NCBI RefSeq assembly: GCF_000715075.1
Contig: NC_134087.1
Coordinates: 154,739,436-154,803,435 of the forward strand
Reading direction: 5' to 3'
DNA length: 64,000 bases
From: Nicotiana tabacum
Lineage: Eukaryota > Streptophyta > Magnoliopsida > Solanales > Solanaceae
Made by a program: the position numbers and the translations under genes. Below are positions 24,385-36,735 of the stretch, in pieces. Below the pieces are notes generated by a model, which worked only from the letters and a program-made list of their open reading frames with translations, was not told the origin of the DNA and ran no database searches. Each line of letters begins with the position of its first letter. Position 1 is the stretch's first letter.

Positions 24385-27300
24385 TTACACATAGTAACGC
24401 TTGACTACATCTGAATTGATCGGCTTTGGCCAGACTTCTCCATCCATTTCTCCAAGTATGAGGGTTCCTCTTGTCAAAACCCAGTGAACCATGTATGGAC
24501 CCTGCCAGTTGGGAGAGAACTTCCCTTTGGCTTCATCTTGATGCGGAAAAATTTTCTTTAACACCAGCTGTCCCAATGTGAACTGTCTTGGCTTGACTCT
24601 TTTGTTGAAGGCTTTGGACATTCTGTTTTGATAGAGTTTACTATGACAAACTGCATTCATTCTCTTTCCTCCTATAAGGGCTAGTTGCTCATACCGACTT
24701 TTTACCCACTCTACGTCGTCGAGCTCCACTTCTTGTATGATCCTTAGGGAAGGAATTTCCACCTCAGCGGGAATGACAACCTCTGTACCATAAACCATCA
24801 TATATGGGGTTGCCCCGGTTGATGTGAGGACTGCGGTGCGATACCCTAATAGAGCAAATGATAACTTCTCATGCCACAGTCTGTGATTCTTTATCATTTT
24901 CCTCAGAATCTTCTTGATATTCTTGTTGGTAGCTTCTACAACTCCATTCATCTAAGGCTTGTAGGCTATGGAATTCTTGTGTCTGATCTTGAAAGTTTCG
25001 CACAAAGCTTTCATCAAGTCATTGTAGAGGTTGGAGCCATTATCAAGAATGATTGACTTTGGAATTCCGAATCGACAAACAATGCGGTCGCGGACAAAGT
25101 CTGCCACGACTTTCTTAGTCATTACTTTGTATGATGCTGCTTCGGCCCATTTGGTGAAATAGTCGATGGCTACTAGGATAAACCTGTGTCCGTTGGAAGC
25201 AGCAGGATTGATTAGTCCAATAACGTCCATTCCCCAAGCGGCGAACGACCATGATGAGCTTGTTGTGTTAAGCTTGCTTGGAGGTACCTTTATCATGTCT
25301 GCAGGTATCTGAAAGCGGTGGCATTTCCGGACATACTGGATGCAGTCCATCTCTATAGCCATCCAAAAGTATCCCGCCCGGAGTATCTTCTTTCCTAAGA
25401 CGAAATCATTCATATGTGGACCGCAGGCCCCAACATGAATTTCCTCTAGTAGCCTGGATGCTTCCTTTGCGAAAACACATCTTACTAAATCAGGAGTCCT
25501 CCTATTCAGGATTCCTCTGTGAAAAAAGTTGTTGGACAATCTCTAAAGTGTGCATTTCTGAGTAGAATTAACAAGCTCCGGGTACTCTCATTTTTCCAAA
25601 TATTCCTTGATATCATGAAACCAAAGATTTTCGTCTGCTTCCTCTTCGACATGGGCACAATAAGCTGGATGATTATGCATTTTCACCGGAATGGGATCAA
25701 AGAAATTCTTGTCGGGATGTTGTATCATAGATAATAGGGTAGCCAATACATCAGCGAACTCATTCTGGATTCTAGGAACATGCTGGAATTCCATCTTCGT
25801 GAACCTCTTTCTCAATTCCCGTACATGATGTAGATACGGGAGTATCTTGGAGTTCTTGGTCATCCATTCTCCTTGTACCTGATGTATAAGCAAGTCTGAA
25901 TCTCCAATCACTAGCAGCTCTTGAACGTTCATGTCAATGGCCATTTCGAGTCCTAAGATGCAGGCTTCATACTCGGCCATATTGTTGGTGCAGGGGAACC
26001 TGAGTTTGGCAGACACCGGATAATGCTGACCGGTTTCTGATATTAGGACTGCTCCTATGCCAACTCCTTTGAAGTTTGCTGCTCCATCGAAGAACATTCT
26101 CCAACCGTCATAGGATTCTGCAATGTCTTCTCCTATGAATGATACCTCTTTATCAGGAAAATACGTTTTCAGGGGTTCGTATCCTCCATCCACGGGGTTT
26201 TCAGCAAGGTGGTCTACCAGTGCCTGTCCCTTGACCGCTTCCTGAGTTACGTAAACAATGTCAAACTCACTCAACAGGATTTGCCACTTGGCTAGCTTGC
26301 CAGTTGGTATGGGCTTCTGAAAGATGTACTTTAAGGGATTCATTCTCGATATAAGATATATAGTATAGGCGCAGAAGTAATGTCTCAGATTCTGAGCTAC
26401 CCAAGTCAAAGCACAACATGTGCATTCCAATAGAGAATACCGGGCCTCGTACGGGGTGAGCTTCTTACTGAGATAATAGATGGCTTGCTCCTTCCTCCCT
26501 ATTTCATCATGCTGACCCAGAACGTATCCGAAAGTTCTATCTAACAATGCAAGGTAGAGTAATATGGGTCTACCTGGCTGTGGAGGGACTAAGACTGGTG
26601 GTGTTGACAGGTACTCCTTGATTCTATCGAAGGCCTTTTGGTAGTCATCGGTCCATTTGGTGGCGGCGTCCTTCTTTAACATCTTAAAGATTGGCTCACA
26701 GATAACTGTAGACTATGCTATGAATCGGCTAATGTAGTTAGGCCTTTCCAATAAACTCATCACATCCTTCTTGTTCTTTGGCGGTGGTAGTTCCTGAATA
26801 CCTTTGACTTTCGATGGATCCAGTTCTATTCCTCGGCGGCTCACAATAAACCCAAGCAATTTCCCAGCAGGAACCCCAAATGCGCACTTTGCGGGGTTTA
26901 GTTTCAGGTTGTATCTCCATAGTCTATTGAAGAACTTCCTCAAATCTTCTATGTGGTCAGTGGCCTTCTTGGATTTGATAATAACATCATCCACATATAC
27001 CTCTATCTCCTTGTGTATCATATCATGAAAGATGGAAGTCATGGCCCTCATGTAGGTGGCCCCTGCATTCTTCAGGCCAAATGGCATCATCTTGTAATAG
27101 TACACTCCCCACGGTGTAATAAAGCCATTTTCTCAGCATCTTCCTCATCCATCTAGATTTGATGATAACCAGCGAAGCAATCTACGAATGACTAGAGCTC
27201 ATGTTTGGCGCAATTGTAAATCAGGATGTGAATATTTGGCAAAGTGAAGTCATCTTTTGGACTGGCCCGGTTGAGATCCTAGTAGTCGACACAGACTCTG

Positions 27301-27800
27301 GCCTTTCCATCCTTCTTTGGCACTGGCACAATATTAGCTAACCATGTCGGGGATTCTACTACCCTGAGAACCTTAGCGTTGATCTTCTTGGTGACTTCTT
27401 CCTTGATATTCAAACTCATATCAGGTTTGAACTTTGTGAGCTTTTGCTTTACCGGTGGACACGTTGGATCGGTTGGCAGTTTATGAGCCACAATAGACGT
27501 ACTTAGACAAGTCATGTCATCATACAACCAGGAGAATATTTCCTCATACTCATTTAGAAATTCTGTGTATTCTTTCTTTTCTGATGGTGATAGTTGAATG
27601 CTGATTCGCATTTCCTTGACGTTTCCTGCATCTCCCAGGTTGATAATTTCGGTCTCATCCAGGTTGGACTTAGGTATGTTCTCAAAGTTCTCAACTTATT
27701 TGACAATCTCGCCAGGTATGTCATCTTCTCAATCCATGTCCGTTTGTTGCATTGTCTCATTGCATGTCACAATCATTGGTTCATCAAGACAAGTAATAGT
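24385..27800 (-). pseudogene. Ogre-2 pol remnant (RT, RNase H, second RNase H, integrase)
   Basis: In sense order: an acidic leader (27800-27612); RT N-part (27611-27279) with VPVPKKDGKARVCVDY; RT palm with MPFGLKNAGATYMRAM and catalytic YVDDVIIKS (27105-26713); RNase H (about 26640-26250); a second RNase H-like domain (about 26100-25750: FFDGAANFKG, NNMAEYEACILGLEMA), typical of the Tat/Ogre lineage; an integrase zinc region (25470-25300) in which the last cysteine is phenylalanine (KCHRFQ); the DDE core (DVIG, ILDNGSN, VVEATN) and the C-terminal part to 24385. From 27105 down the frame is constant, broken by stops near 26710, 25588, 25540 and 24952. One frameshift lies near 27120. Several stops fit CAG to TAG or TGG to TAG. 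Confidence 0.9.
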
Positions 27801-27943
27801 AATGTTGTATTGGTAATGCAATGAGAGAAAATGATATAAATAAATATTAATTCATAATAAAAATCATAATACTTTGATAAATTGAATAACCTTTTTGAAC
27901 ATCGAAGATCTTATTGCAGGAATTGAAAAATGCGAAAAGAAAA
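27801..27943 (-). other. AT-rich spacer between gag-pro and pol
   Basis: Short, AT-rich and non-coding; a comparable spacer separates the same two regions in the plus-strand fragment at about 60170-60350. Ogre elements are known to have an intron between gag-pro and RT, so this may be it. I could not fix convincing splice sites. Confidence 0.4.
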
Positions 27944-28552
27944 TCATTTAGTAAATAAAATAGTGAATAATGCTTGTTTTAGCCTTACTACCCAGAGGCT
28001 CGTCGGGCTTTGGTTGTCTTGATGGTCCTTGAGATGTGACCCTCTGCTCACATCCTGTATAGAAGGGCCTTCCTCCCCCTCCTCCTCATGAATAACGCCA
28101 TAGTCTACATAACTGTCCTCTAGAAACATGTTCTTCACTGCTGCAAGTGCTTCTTCTTCATCTGACCCATAAATAATATTGGCCTGTTGGAAGGTCTGCT
28201 CCTGATGCAGTATTGGCTGCTCTAGTGGATAGTAAGGACCACGCCATGGTGGCGACCAATTATTGATTTTTTCCCAGGTGTATTCATATCCCAAACCGAA
28301 GGTAGTGCCATGTTTCTTGAGTTTTATGGGTTTAGAGATTCCTTGGAGGTTCTTGCCGAGCCCTTTGCCGGGTTCGTACCCACTCCAACTCAGTATACTC
28401 TTGATTTTTCTATCCCACCATTTGTCTTTGTCGATAGCATTGACCCACTCAATGTGGTGGTAAGTTTCTCCACCCAACTTCATTCTTCCCTCGATCACCC
28501 GAATGGTCTGGCGACTATATATAGGGTTGCTACTGTCTCCGTGAATGTTCAC
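27944..28552 (-). pseudogene. C-terminal gag-pro region with G-patch
   Basis: It contains a G-patch-like segment WSGYEPGKGLGKNLQGI near residue 55 and then a GLGYEYTW motif. The region normally follows the aspartic protease; the upstream protease core and zinc knuckle are missing because the frame joins directly to the N-terminal gag near 28550. A second, more decayed copy of the same region is at 59448-60150 and includes GRPWIHAAGAV, the end of the protease. G-patches bind nucleic acid or helicases and occur after the protease in some retroviruses. The tail is acidic. Confidence 0.75.
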
Positions 28553-29328
28553 TTCCTAGGATCTTGGCTGATGTACCAATATAATGCATCTCCTTTCAAA
28601 CTCCTCATGAAAAGCTTCATGCGGATCCTTTCATCCTTCCTAACTCCAACCAGCTTTTCACAATATGTCCTCAGATGGACCCTTGGATCACCCGTTCCAT
28701 CAAACATTTTGAACTTAGGAGGTTTGTACCCTTCAGGCAGTTCGACATCAGGCTGTATGCAAAGGTCTTCATAGTTCAGCCCCTCGATTCCTTTGCTTCC
28801 CGCAATGCCCTGAATCCGGCTGGTCAGTTTCTTAAGTTCCTCGGCCAAGTTCCTGATAAGAAGATCCTTTTCATCAGACTCAGGTGTGCATGAGATAGGT
28901 TGGGTAGAGTGTGGTATGGTCTTCACGTAGATAGGAGTGTTATGGTGGCCTGTTGTATGCGTGTGGAAATGGTCGTTTGTGCAGTTCTGAAGTTCTGGGA
29001 TGAGTAGTGGAGTGTTGTTTGGGGTATGGTAGGTGTTACATTGGTTCTTTGGTAGAGCAGCGTGATGATAAGGTGTAGGATGATTCTGCTGTTTGTGGAT
29101 ATTTTGAGGAAGTGTAGGGTTTTGAGAGTTGGGGAAGTTGATTTCTGGGGTGTTGAGGGAAAATGAGAGGTTTGCCAGATTTCGAACCTGATCGAGCTCT
29201 TCTTGGAATTTCAACAGTTTCTGTTCAAGTTGTGACACATTCTCTTTAGGAACCCGAATATCCTGGCCATCAACAGCCTCTACCCATTCAGCTGTGTTCT
29301 CCTTCGTGATGTTGTTTAAATCTTCCAT
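28549..29328 (-). pseudogene. N-terminal gag of Ogre-2
   Basis: Start chosen at the ATG at 29328 (MEDLNNITKEN); the open frame extends upstream to 29487 through a low-complexity leader. It has a heptad-like segment (LEQKLLKFQEELDQVRNLAN), a Pro/His/Asn-rich middle, then the retrotransposon gag core (YKPPKFKMFDGTGDPRVHLR and RMKLFMRSLKGDALYWY). It stops abruptly at the deletion junction with the G-patch region. The gag assembles the virus-like particle; this copy lacks the nucleocapsid part. Confidence 0.85.
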
Positions 29329-29787
29329 TTTAAACTTTCCTTTGTTCTTGCCGTTAATGTGACTAAAAGGAGGAGTGGATGGAGGGCCCCTGGATCTTGT
29401 GAAATAAGATGATGATGCTAGAGTGAGTGAACTAACCTTTGAGGAGGGGAATAATAAAAACAAAAATAAAAACAAAAATAAAAACAAAAGGTAATCAAGT
29501 CAGTGAGGATTATAAAAAGTATTGCAATATTTAAACATAAGGTACGGAAACGTAAAGCGTGTCCTAATTGGGGAACCTCTTTGTCTCCGAGGTAGGCCTA
29601 GCGACAAATAGATTTGGAGAACTTTTAATGCTAAATGCCTCATTTTATTGATAAAGATAGGCGAATCCCAAAACGACACTAAATATGCAAGAAATAAAAG
29701 TCAATAATGGTCATTGGCCTTATTACATTCATAAAGAGAAAAAGTAAATTCCTATCTATTTGGACCTAGAAGGACCTTTCTTGGGTT

Positions 29788-30115
29788 AAATGTTCTCGTT
29801 GATCAAATCCTCCAGTTCGCGTAGGTTCACTAGTAAAAATGCCTTTGCCAAATGTTCTCCTTCATTTCCCTCAGCATTTTGGAAATCGGTGACTCTCTTC
29901 CTCACCTTTCCTTCCAATTCCAACAGGCTGTATTCCAGATATTCCAGCTTTTTGCTGGATTTGGCAGCCCTCCCTTTCTATTCGTTGATTTGGTCATTTG
30001 ACGGAATATTCCTCCACCAGTCTAGCAAGAGTGAGGGTGTACTAACCATACCTAAGCTGGGGACCTCGTTCTTCATTTTCTGCAAAATAAAAGGGTTAAG
30101 ACCATACCCCCACCG
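29788..30115 (-). pseudogene. Small ORF1-like remnant
   Basis: Minus-strand reading shows LLLDWWRNIPSNDQINE, a stop, then a charged, probably coiled region (KKLEYLEYSLLELEGKVRKR). Position (between primer site and gag) and composition match the C-terminal part of an Ogre ORF1. Most of ORF1 is missing. Assignment is by position and weak resemblance. Confidence 0.4.
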
Positions 30116-30740
30116 GACTCGACTATTAAATATCAACAATTTGCATGAAGCATTTACTTCTCCAAATGAATGCACAGAATGTGATGATATCCGTCTTGAT
30201 TTAGGGAAGACTTTTGGACAAGGCTATCTTAAAGGATCATTACGTGGACAACATAACTGACCCAACTAGGTTTGACCATGATGCATGCGCAATTTAAACA
30301 GAGTAAGGTTTCAATGGGGTTTTAGACTGGTACCTTTGAGCGGACAACTCAAGGGGGAAGGCACAGAACTGTCGACTGCACCACTGATCGACTAGTTTTA
30401 CCGCAAATAAGCCTTTTTGAATTTAAGTGGTAATGATATAGGAATGGCGCAACCACTCATCAAGCATTGCTATAGTATTTGTTTGGCGTGAGTGGAGTAT
30501 GATGTTGAGCATGATTATGCAATAATTAAAAGCATGTTGACATGTATTTGCATGTTAAGAAGGCGATAAATATAGCAATTTTATAATTTAAGGCAGTTAT
30601 AAAAGAAGGAAACAAGAAAGATATGTCAGTTTTGCTTTTGAAGAAGAATTTAAAAGCTTAAAGAAATTAAACAAGTAATTGCACATTGGGAGGTACAAAT
30701 TCACAAAAACGGTATGAAATGGTAAAAGCCTAAAGTCATC
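30116..30740 (-). other. Ogre-2 leader
   Basis: No coding sequence seen. It lies between the primer site and the ORF1 remnant and is A-rich on the plus strand. Confidence 0.5.
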
Positions 30741-30756
30741 CCCAGTAGAGTCTCCA
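30741..30756 (-). other. Primer binding site of Ogre-2, tRNA-Arg type
   Basis: Sense TGGAGACTCTACTGGG directly abuts the LTR end at 30757. It matches the Ogre-1 site at most positions. Confidence 0.8.
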
Positions 30757-32755
30757 TGTTGGCGCGCCCCCTTTTTCCTTAGAAATTGGGTTTATGACGT
30801 TTTGGTTGGGACAACTCTTTCCTTTAGGGAAAGGGGGTTTCCATTTTTGAAGAGTCACCACCTAATGATTTAAGGTGAGTTAGGGCACCTATAGGGTTCA
30901 TTTATAACTACGTTTGGTAAGCAGAGACAGGGTAAGGGCTTGAAATTATCCTAAGGGGAAGGTGTTAGGAACCCCTCAGGATCCACTATTGTGGTTCCCG
31001 GCCAAACAATTTTGTGTGAATTTGTACAATTAGCAAATAAACAAGTATGGCTTAAATAGTAGGGGATTTAAGTTTAATTACATAGATGTTTGAAAACAAT
31101 TAATGAAAGGCAAGACTTTAAAAAGAATTATAATCTAAGCATGTTTGTAAATGTAAAGAGGGGTATCCTATGTGTGTTTATAATATGGATCACATCAATG
31201 TAATACCTGGTATGACACTCCTCAAAGAGGGGATACACGTGGTATTAACACATCGGTCATCATGTCCATATCTACCCTTTACCGTCTCGTGAAGGTAATT
31301 AAAGCGAGGGTTGGTCTCGACCCCTATTGCATGTTGTTACCCATCCCTTCCTATCAGTCCCGAAGGAATTTAAGACTCATATCCTATAAGAAGGGTGTTC
31401 TAGGCAGACCCTCAAGTCTAAAGGCAAAATACTTAGGTGACATATAATAAACAAGTGGGACTTCAATTAAGGGAAGCATGGAAGACAAATGAAAGGCTCA
31501 GATATACCTCCACAGAGTACATATATACAACATGACTCATACACAATTAAGGTCTGAATTCAGATCATAAGCATGGTATCTAAGTGATAATAGCAAAGTC
31601 ATATTCATAACATAACTCAAATAGGAAGTCTTAATCAGGCATGCCTACTGATTTTAACATGCTGACAGTTAAACAAAGACGGTTCTGGTTTTATTTAAGC
31701 TATATTACCTAAGGCTTGCTTAGGCGTAAAATAATATGTAGCAGTTACCAGAATCATTGAAACAGTTTGGAAGTTATTTTACCTAAAGCTGCTATTCTAA
31801 ATACTGCAAAGACATGCAGGGATCGTGACAAGTTTCACTTAACATGATAATCAAACATGAGGCTGTTTTATGTCATTTTCATGTATTATTAGTTTAGCTA
31901 GGTGTGATTAAGCGAATTCCTAAAACAGGGTATCTAATACGCACATATGAAAATGCAGAATATGCAGAATTCCTAGAGCATGGTTTCTAAGTGCAGGAGC
32001 AACATTTTATGTTAATGCTTTTATTTAGCCTAAAACAGGACTTCTAAGTGATCAAGTGATGTCAAATGAGATGCTGAAACAGTAAACCTAAGAACATGGT
32101 ATCTAATGCATGACATTCTTTGAATATGTTGATCTTACACATGGATTCTAATGCACATATAGGAAATGTAAACCTAAGGCATGGTTTCTACCCATTGATG
32201 TTGATAGCATATATAACTACCCTCTCCTTCTTTACTTAAGGCAGCCCCAATACTTATTTACGACAGATTATTACAGACCAATACTGAAATGAGTTACATA
32301 AGAAAAATAAAAGTTACACTATAGGGAGCCTGAAAACAGGCCCAGATTTCTAGGACATGATTAATACTTCCCCTCTGAGTTATGTAATAAATCACCTCAT
32401 GTGCCAAGATTGTTTCATAGCCTTTCTCATATCTGGGTGTGTTAGAGTTCCCTAAGGACCTCAAAGGATCCAGGGCAGTGCTCACACCCAGATTTCATAG
32501 CCAAGACGGAGTAAGTGCAGTGTGGAAATGCCAGCTTTCATGTGTCCAAGTTTAGAGGGTGTTCAAGGGTCCCACGGCAAGTCTCACACAAAAGGTGCAA
32601 AACTTAGTGGACTAAGAGTAAGGTGAGAGTACTTGACATAGTGATGAAAGAATTAGTAAAGCAGTTTAGAAGTGAAATGGCTTAGAAATAGTTTTTTAAA
32701 GATACTAGGAGTTATCAGTTTTGAAATCATTCTTTGAGAAGAGCATACTCAACAA

Positions 32756-32957
32756 ACAACCTAATTAACCATAGAATACCCAGATTTACTTCACTACTAA
32801 AAAATTAGTTTTTAGCGACGGACAAATTCTGTAGCTAAACAGAACAATCCGTCGCTAATCTCATTTAGTGCCGGATTAGCAACGTATTATCAAGAAATTC
32901 TACTAGCTACGAGCATTTTAGCAACCCAATTAACCATAGAATTACCCAGATTTACTT
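32756..32957. mobile_element. CACTA-like fragment with a 35-bp flanking duplication
   Basis: Present only in this LTR. CACTA begins at 32792, TAGTG ends at 32870, and TTAGCGACGGA (32812-32822) is a perfect inverted repeat of TCCGTCGCTAA (32848-32858); 52 more bases follow. About 35 bp of LTR (32756-32791) is repeated at 32923-32957. CACTA transposons normally make 3-bp duplications, so the flanking repeat is unusual. Confidence 0.7.
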
Positions 32958-35640
32958 GACAAGCAGACTTACAAACAGGGGTGAAGGGATTGGGAACATA
33001 TAGGTTTGAAACCACATAAATAGGGAAACATTTGACACAACAAATATACAGAACAGTTATGAGTCTATTGAACAAAACAGTCATGGTAACAGACATTTAA
33101 AACATAGGGAAGAATGCAACAGGATCATGTTGAAGACAAGAGTTTTGTTGAACAAAATTTGACATACCATTAGGGCCAATAGAATGAACTAAAAGACTAA
33201 GTGACTACATGGTTATACCAGTTAAGGGAGGGGTAAGGTAACCAAGTAAACATGTTGGACAAGTATCAAATAACTAAGTAAAGTTTGATATGATGATTAC
33301 ACATAAAGGGCAAAATTTAGACATGCTTAATAACAACAAACCTAGAAACAAATTGAAGAACTAGTACAATAACAAGCATGGATGTATATGCATGGAACAC
33401 ATAAAGTTGAGTTTCAAATTTAAACTAGAGACATACTAGTTAAGGAAGCAAAAATGCAGAAAGTAAAGCAAGTAGAGTTCCACAGTCTAGCCTTGGCTTA
33501 CAGTCGGCTAGACAAGCAGTTAGCACAAGTAACTGATAAGAGAAAACTTACGTGTGTGTGTGTTTTTGAACAAATTGTTCGTGTTAAGACTGTAAAAGAA
33601 AGTTATTTATATAGTAGTTTGAAAACTAGTTAAAAATAAGGGAAGAATCAATTCTTCACTAATTATAGAACTCAGTATAAAAAATTGGTTCGAATCTCCC
33701 TTTAATTAAGGGAGTTAGTGTAAACGGTAAAGAGCAGGCGGCAAGTAAGGAAAGAAATCATACATGGTTGGAGTATAACAAATAAGGAAAGATTTCAAAG
33801 TGGTACCAGTATAGAGTAGGTAATTAAGGCTAGGTTCAGAAAGTTTTTAAACTAAGAAAACAATCAGTAAGAATTAAGTAGCAATGCAGACAAGGCAAGG
33901 GAAAATTAATTAAGGCAAGCAAATAATCAAATTAAGTGGAAAGGCAGGAGTCGAGATTTAGTAGCATAGAGTAGTTGATTAGGACCAATTTCATAAAGTG
34001 TTGATTAAGGACACAACTCAGTAGAAATAAGTATCATAGCAAATATGGTAAGGAAATCAGTCAGCTTAATAGTCGGGGCAGAGCTTTTAGGGTTTTGAAA
34101 GAAAATTTTCAATCACCATCAATTAAGGAAACCAGAATCGATCAAAAGGGAGTCATGAGTCTGCACTTTCAACATATAAATAGAGGAGGTCCATAGACGT
34201 AGCAAGAAAACATATTCGAAGCATAGTCACAGAAAGAAGCAAGAGATGAACAAACAAAGTGAGCATAGTCACACATAAGCGACATAAGTAGGCTAGGGAT
34301 TCAAGAAAACATATTCGAAGCAGGGTAATCACAGGACTTCAATTAACCAGGATAACACACAGAAACGAAGTAAAGATAGCATGCTAACCCTCATAGAAGC
34401 AAAGTAAGGAAAATCATGCTAACATTCATAGAAACAAAGTAAAGAAAATCTTAAAGAAATAGGGATTTTAACAGAGTCAAGTTAAAAGCAGTATGAGCAC
34501 AAAATCGGTCAAAACAAACAAGGGAAAATGTTTAATCATAACGAAATCAGTTAGAACATGCGTAAAAAAACTCAGAGAAACCCTAGTTTTAGAAAAGAAT
34601 GACTAAAATAAAAATAGTTACTTAAAACAGGAGAATTTTAAAGGAAAATGCTTAATAATACTCAAATCACCTCAGATCTATAAAGGTATGAGAAGAATCG
34701 AACAGTAGCGAACTAGGGTTTTCAGAAAATAGTAGAGATGAAGAGAATTAGTTAAAAACTCATGGATTCAAACGAAAAAAAACAAGAGGAAATCCTTTCT
34801 TACAAACGAAAATGGCCGGAGACAAGCCAGTAAATGAGTTTCAAATCGGAGCAGGGTGGCTTTCCTTGAGATCTTCTCAACGACTCATGAAGTCGAAAAG
34901 CCATGGAGTATAGGAAACCAGAGGAGGTCGGAGAAGGCACAAAAACACCAATGGTTCTTGCCGGTGACGGCGATTAGGGTTAGGGTGAGTTGAGAGAGAA
35001 TTTGGAGATGAGAGAGTTTGAGGGCAGCTGTCTTTGAATTATGAGACTAGGTTTAGGGGTCCGGTGAAATTAAAAAGGAAAGGGTGCGTTAGGACCATTG
35101 AACTGGGAGATCAACGGTCGAGATTGAAAAGGTAGGTGGGTTCCGAGTTTGGGTAAGGGTTAATAAGGTATGTGTCGGGTGATTCGGGTGTGAAATTGGG
35201 CCGGAAAGGGGTCCAATTTTGGCTGTAATTGAAAGCCAAATTTGGCTGTTATTTAAATAGACAATGTCCCCCCATTTAATTTATAAAAAATAATAGGTAA
35301 TTTGTGGAAAATAAATTAAGGCCAAAATGATTTAAAATACATAATTAATAATTTAAAAATACATGATCCAATTGTATGCCTATAGAACATAATTAAATCA
35401 TAAAAGGGTTAATATTGCAATTATGTGTAATTTAGCTTTAAAAATACTAAATGTAATTATAAAAATTTATAAAATTACCTTAGCCATATTTTGGCATAAA
35501 TATAGAAATCCAATAGGTGAATTATCAAAACAATAATTTTGGAAATAATTATTGTGGATTTTATGGATAAAATGGGTGAAAAATAAATCAATTAAAAACC
35601 TTAAAATTATGGTAAAAATAATAAAAACCTTGGACATACT

Positions 35641-35727
<87 letters not shown>
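35641..35727. repeat. TA microsatellite
   Basis: Nearly pure TA over about 85 bp. The matching place in the other LTR (near 22380-22395) has only a few TA units, so the expansion followed insertion. Confidence 0.95.
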
Positions 35728-35729
<2 letters not shown>

Positions 35730-36404
35730 TATATTGAAGGTATTTAAAATATATATGGAAAAATTGGGTATCAACAGTGCACGACCCGGGCGTAAATCCG
35801 GAAAGCTTTTATGTCAAAATTTGTGGAAAATGCTAATTTTGCTGTAAAAATTGAATTTAATCTGACTTCGATCAATATTTTGGGTAAATGGACCTGGACC
35901 CGCGATTTGACGGTCCCGGCGGTTCCATAGAAAATATGGGACTTGGGTGTATGCTCGAAATTTAATTCCGAGGTCCCAAGCTCGAGAAATGAATTTTGGA
36001 AGAAAATTGTTTAACTGAAATTATAAGAGTTTTTGAAATTTTAAAGATGTTTTAATTTGATGGTATCCGGCCTGTATGTTGGTTTCGGATCCCAATACAG
36101 GTCTTACATGGTATTTAAGTTGTGCCTGTACAATTTGGTAAGAAACGGAATTCATATGACAGAATCAGACCCTCGGTTGTGAAAATTGAAACTTAAGAAT
36201 TATTGAGAATTTTCTTTGATTTTGATGCTAAACTTGTATTTCTAAGTGTTATTTTGGCGATTTGATCGCACAAGCAAGTCCATATGATGTTTTTAGGTTA
36301 GTATGCATGTTTGGTTTGGAGCTTCGAGGGCTCGGGTGACATTCGGATAGGCTTCGCGATGTTTGAGACTTAGAATTTATGCTGGCTGCTGCTGGTGCTC
36401 AGAT

Positions 36405-36735
36405 TAATTGTGCATCGCGTTTGCATTACCCCAGTCGTGAACGCATAGAGTTAAATAGTTGAGGGGTTATTTTGTTCTTCACAGTGAATCTCGGGATGCG
36501 AACGTGAAGCTCTGGTGGGTTACCCTTTGGGAACGCGTTCTGGCTCACGCGAACGCGCATGATTAGTGTGCCTGGGGGAGGGGAGCTCGATTTGTTCCAT
36601 GCAAACGCGGCCGTTTGATCGCGAACGCGATGTCCTGAGGAGCTAAAGCTCCGCGAACACGGGCCACCTAGTGCGAACGCGAAGGCCATTTGGGCCTGAC
36701 CTATCGTGAACGCGGCAGGCCCATCTCGAACGCGA
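36405..36735. repeat. CGC/GCG dyad cluster 3 (Tekay 5' LTR)
   Basis: About ten variants of CGCGAACGCGA and related words in 330 bp; matched at 44570-44905 in the 3' LTR. Confidence 0.85.

Larger units (their letters stand above)
10161..35776 (-). mobile_element. Ogre-2: nested Ogre-type retrotransposon
   Basis: A minus-strand element with two recognisable ~5 kb LTRs (30757-35776 upstream, 10161-22452 downstream). Internal order in sense: primer site, leader, ORF1 remnant, gag, G-patch region, pol, hairpins and tandem arrays, polypurine tract. The downstream LTR carries a solo LTR and a LINE. LTR length check: 12292 minus about 2429 and 5107 gives about 4756, against 5020 upstream. The gap is roughly explained by the CACTA-like insert (~166), the TA expansion and a 33-bp deletion near 10330. 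Confidence 0.9.
30757..35776 (-). repeat. 5' LTR of Ogre-2
   Basis: 5020 bp, from TGTTGGCGCGCC next to the primer site to GGGTATCAACA. It holds the complete LTR plus a CACTA-like insert (32792-32922 with a flanking duplication) and an expanded TA tract (35641-35727). No coding sequence. Short frames such as 31262-31447 have counterparts in the other LTR but no recognisable domain. Confidence 0.92.

Noticed and set aside
35552..35737. Open frame of about 60 codons ending in a Tyr/Ile run
   Set aside because: It is translation of the TA microsatellite in the Ogre-2 LTR.
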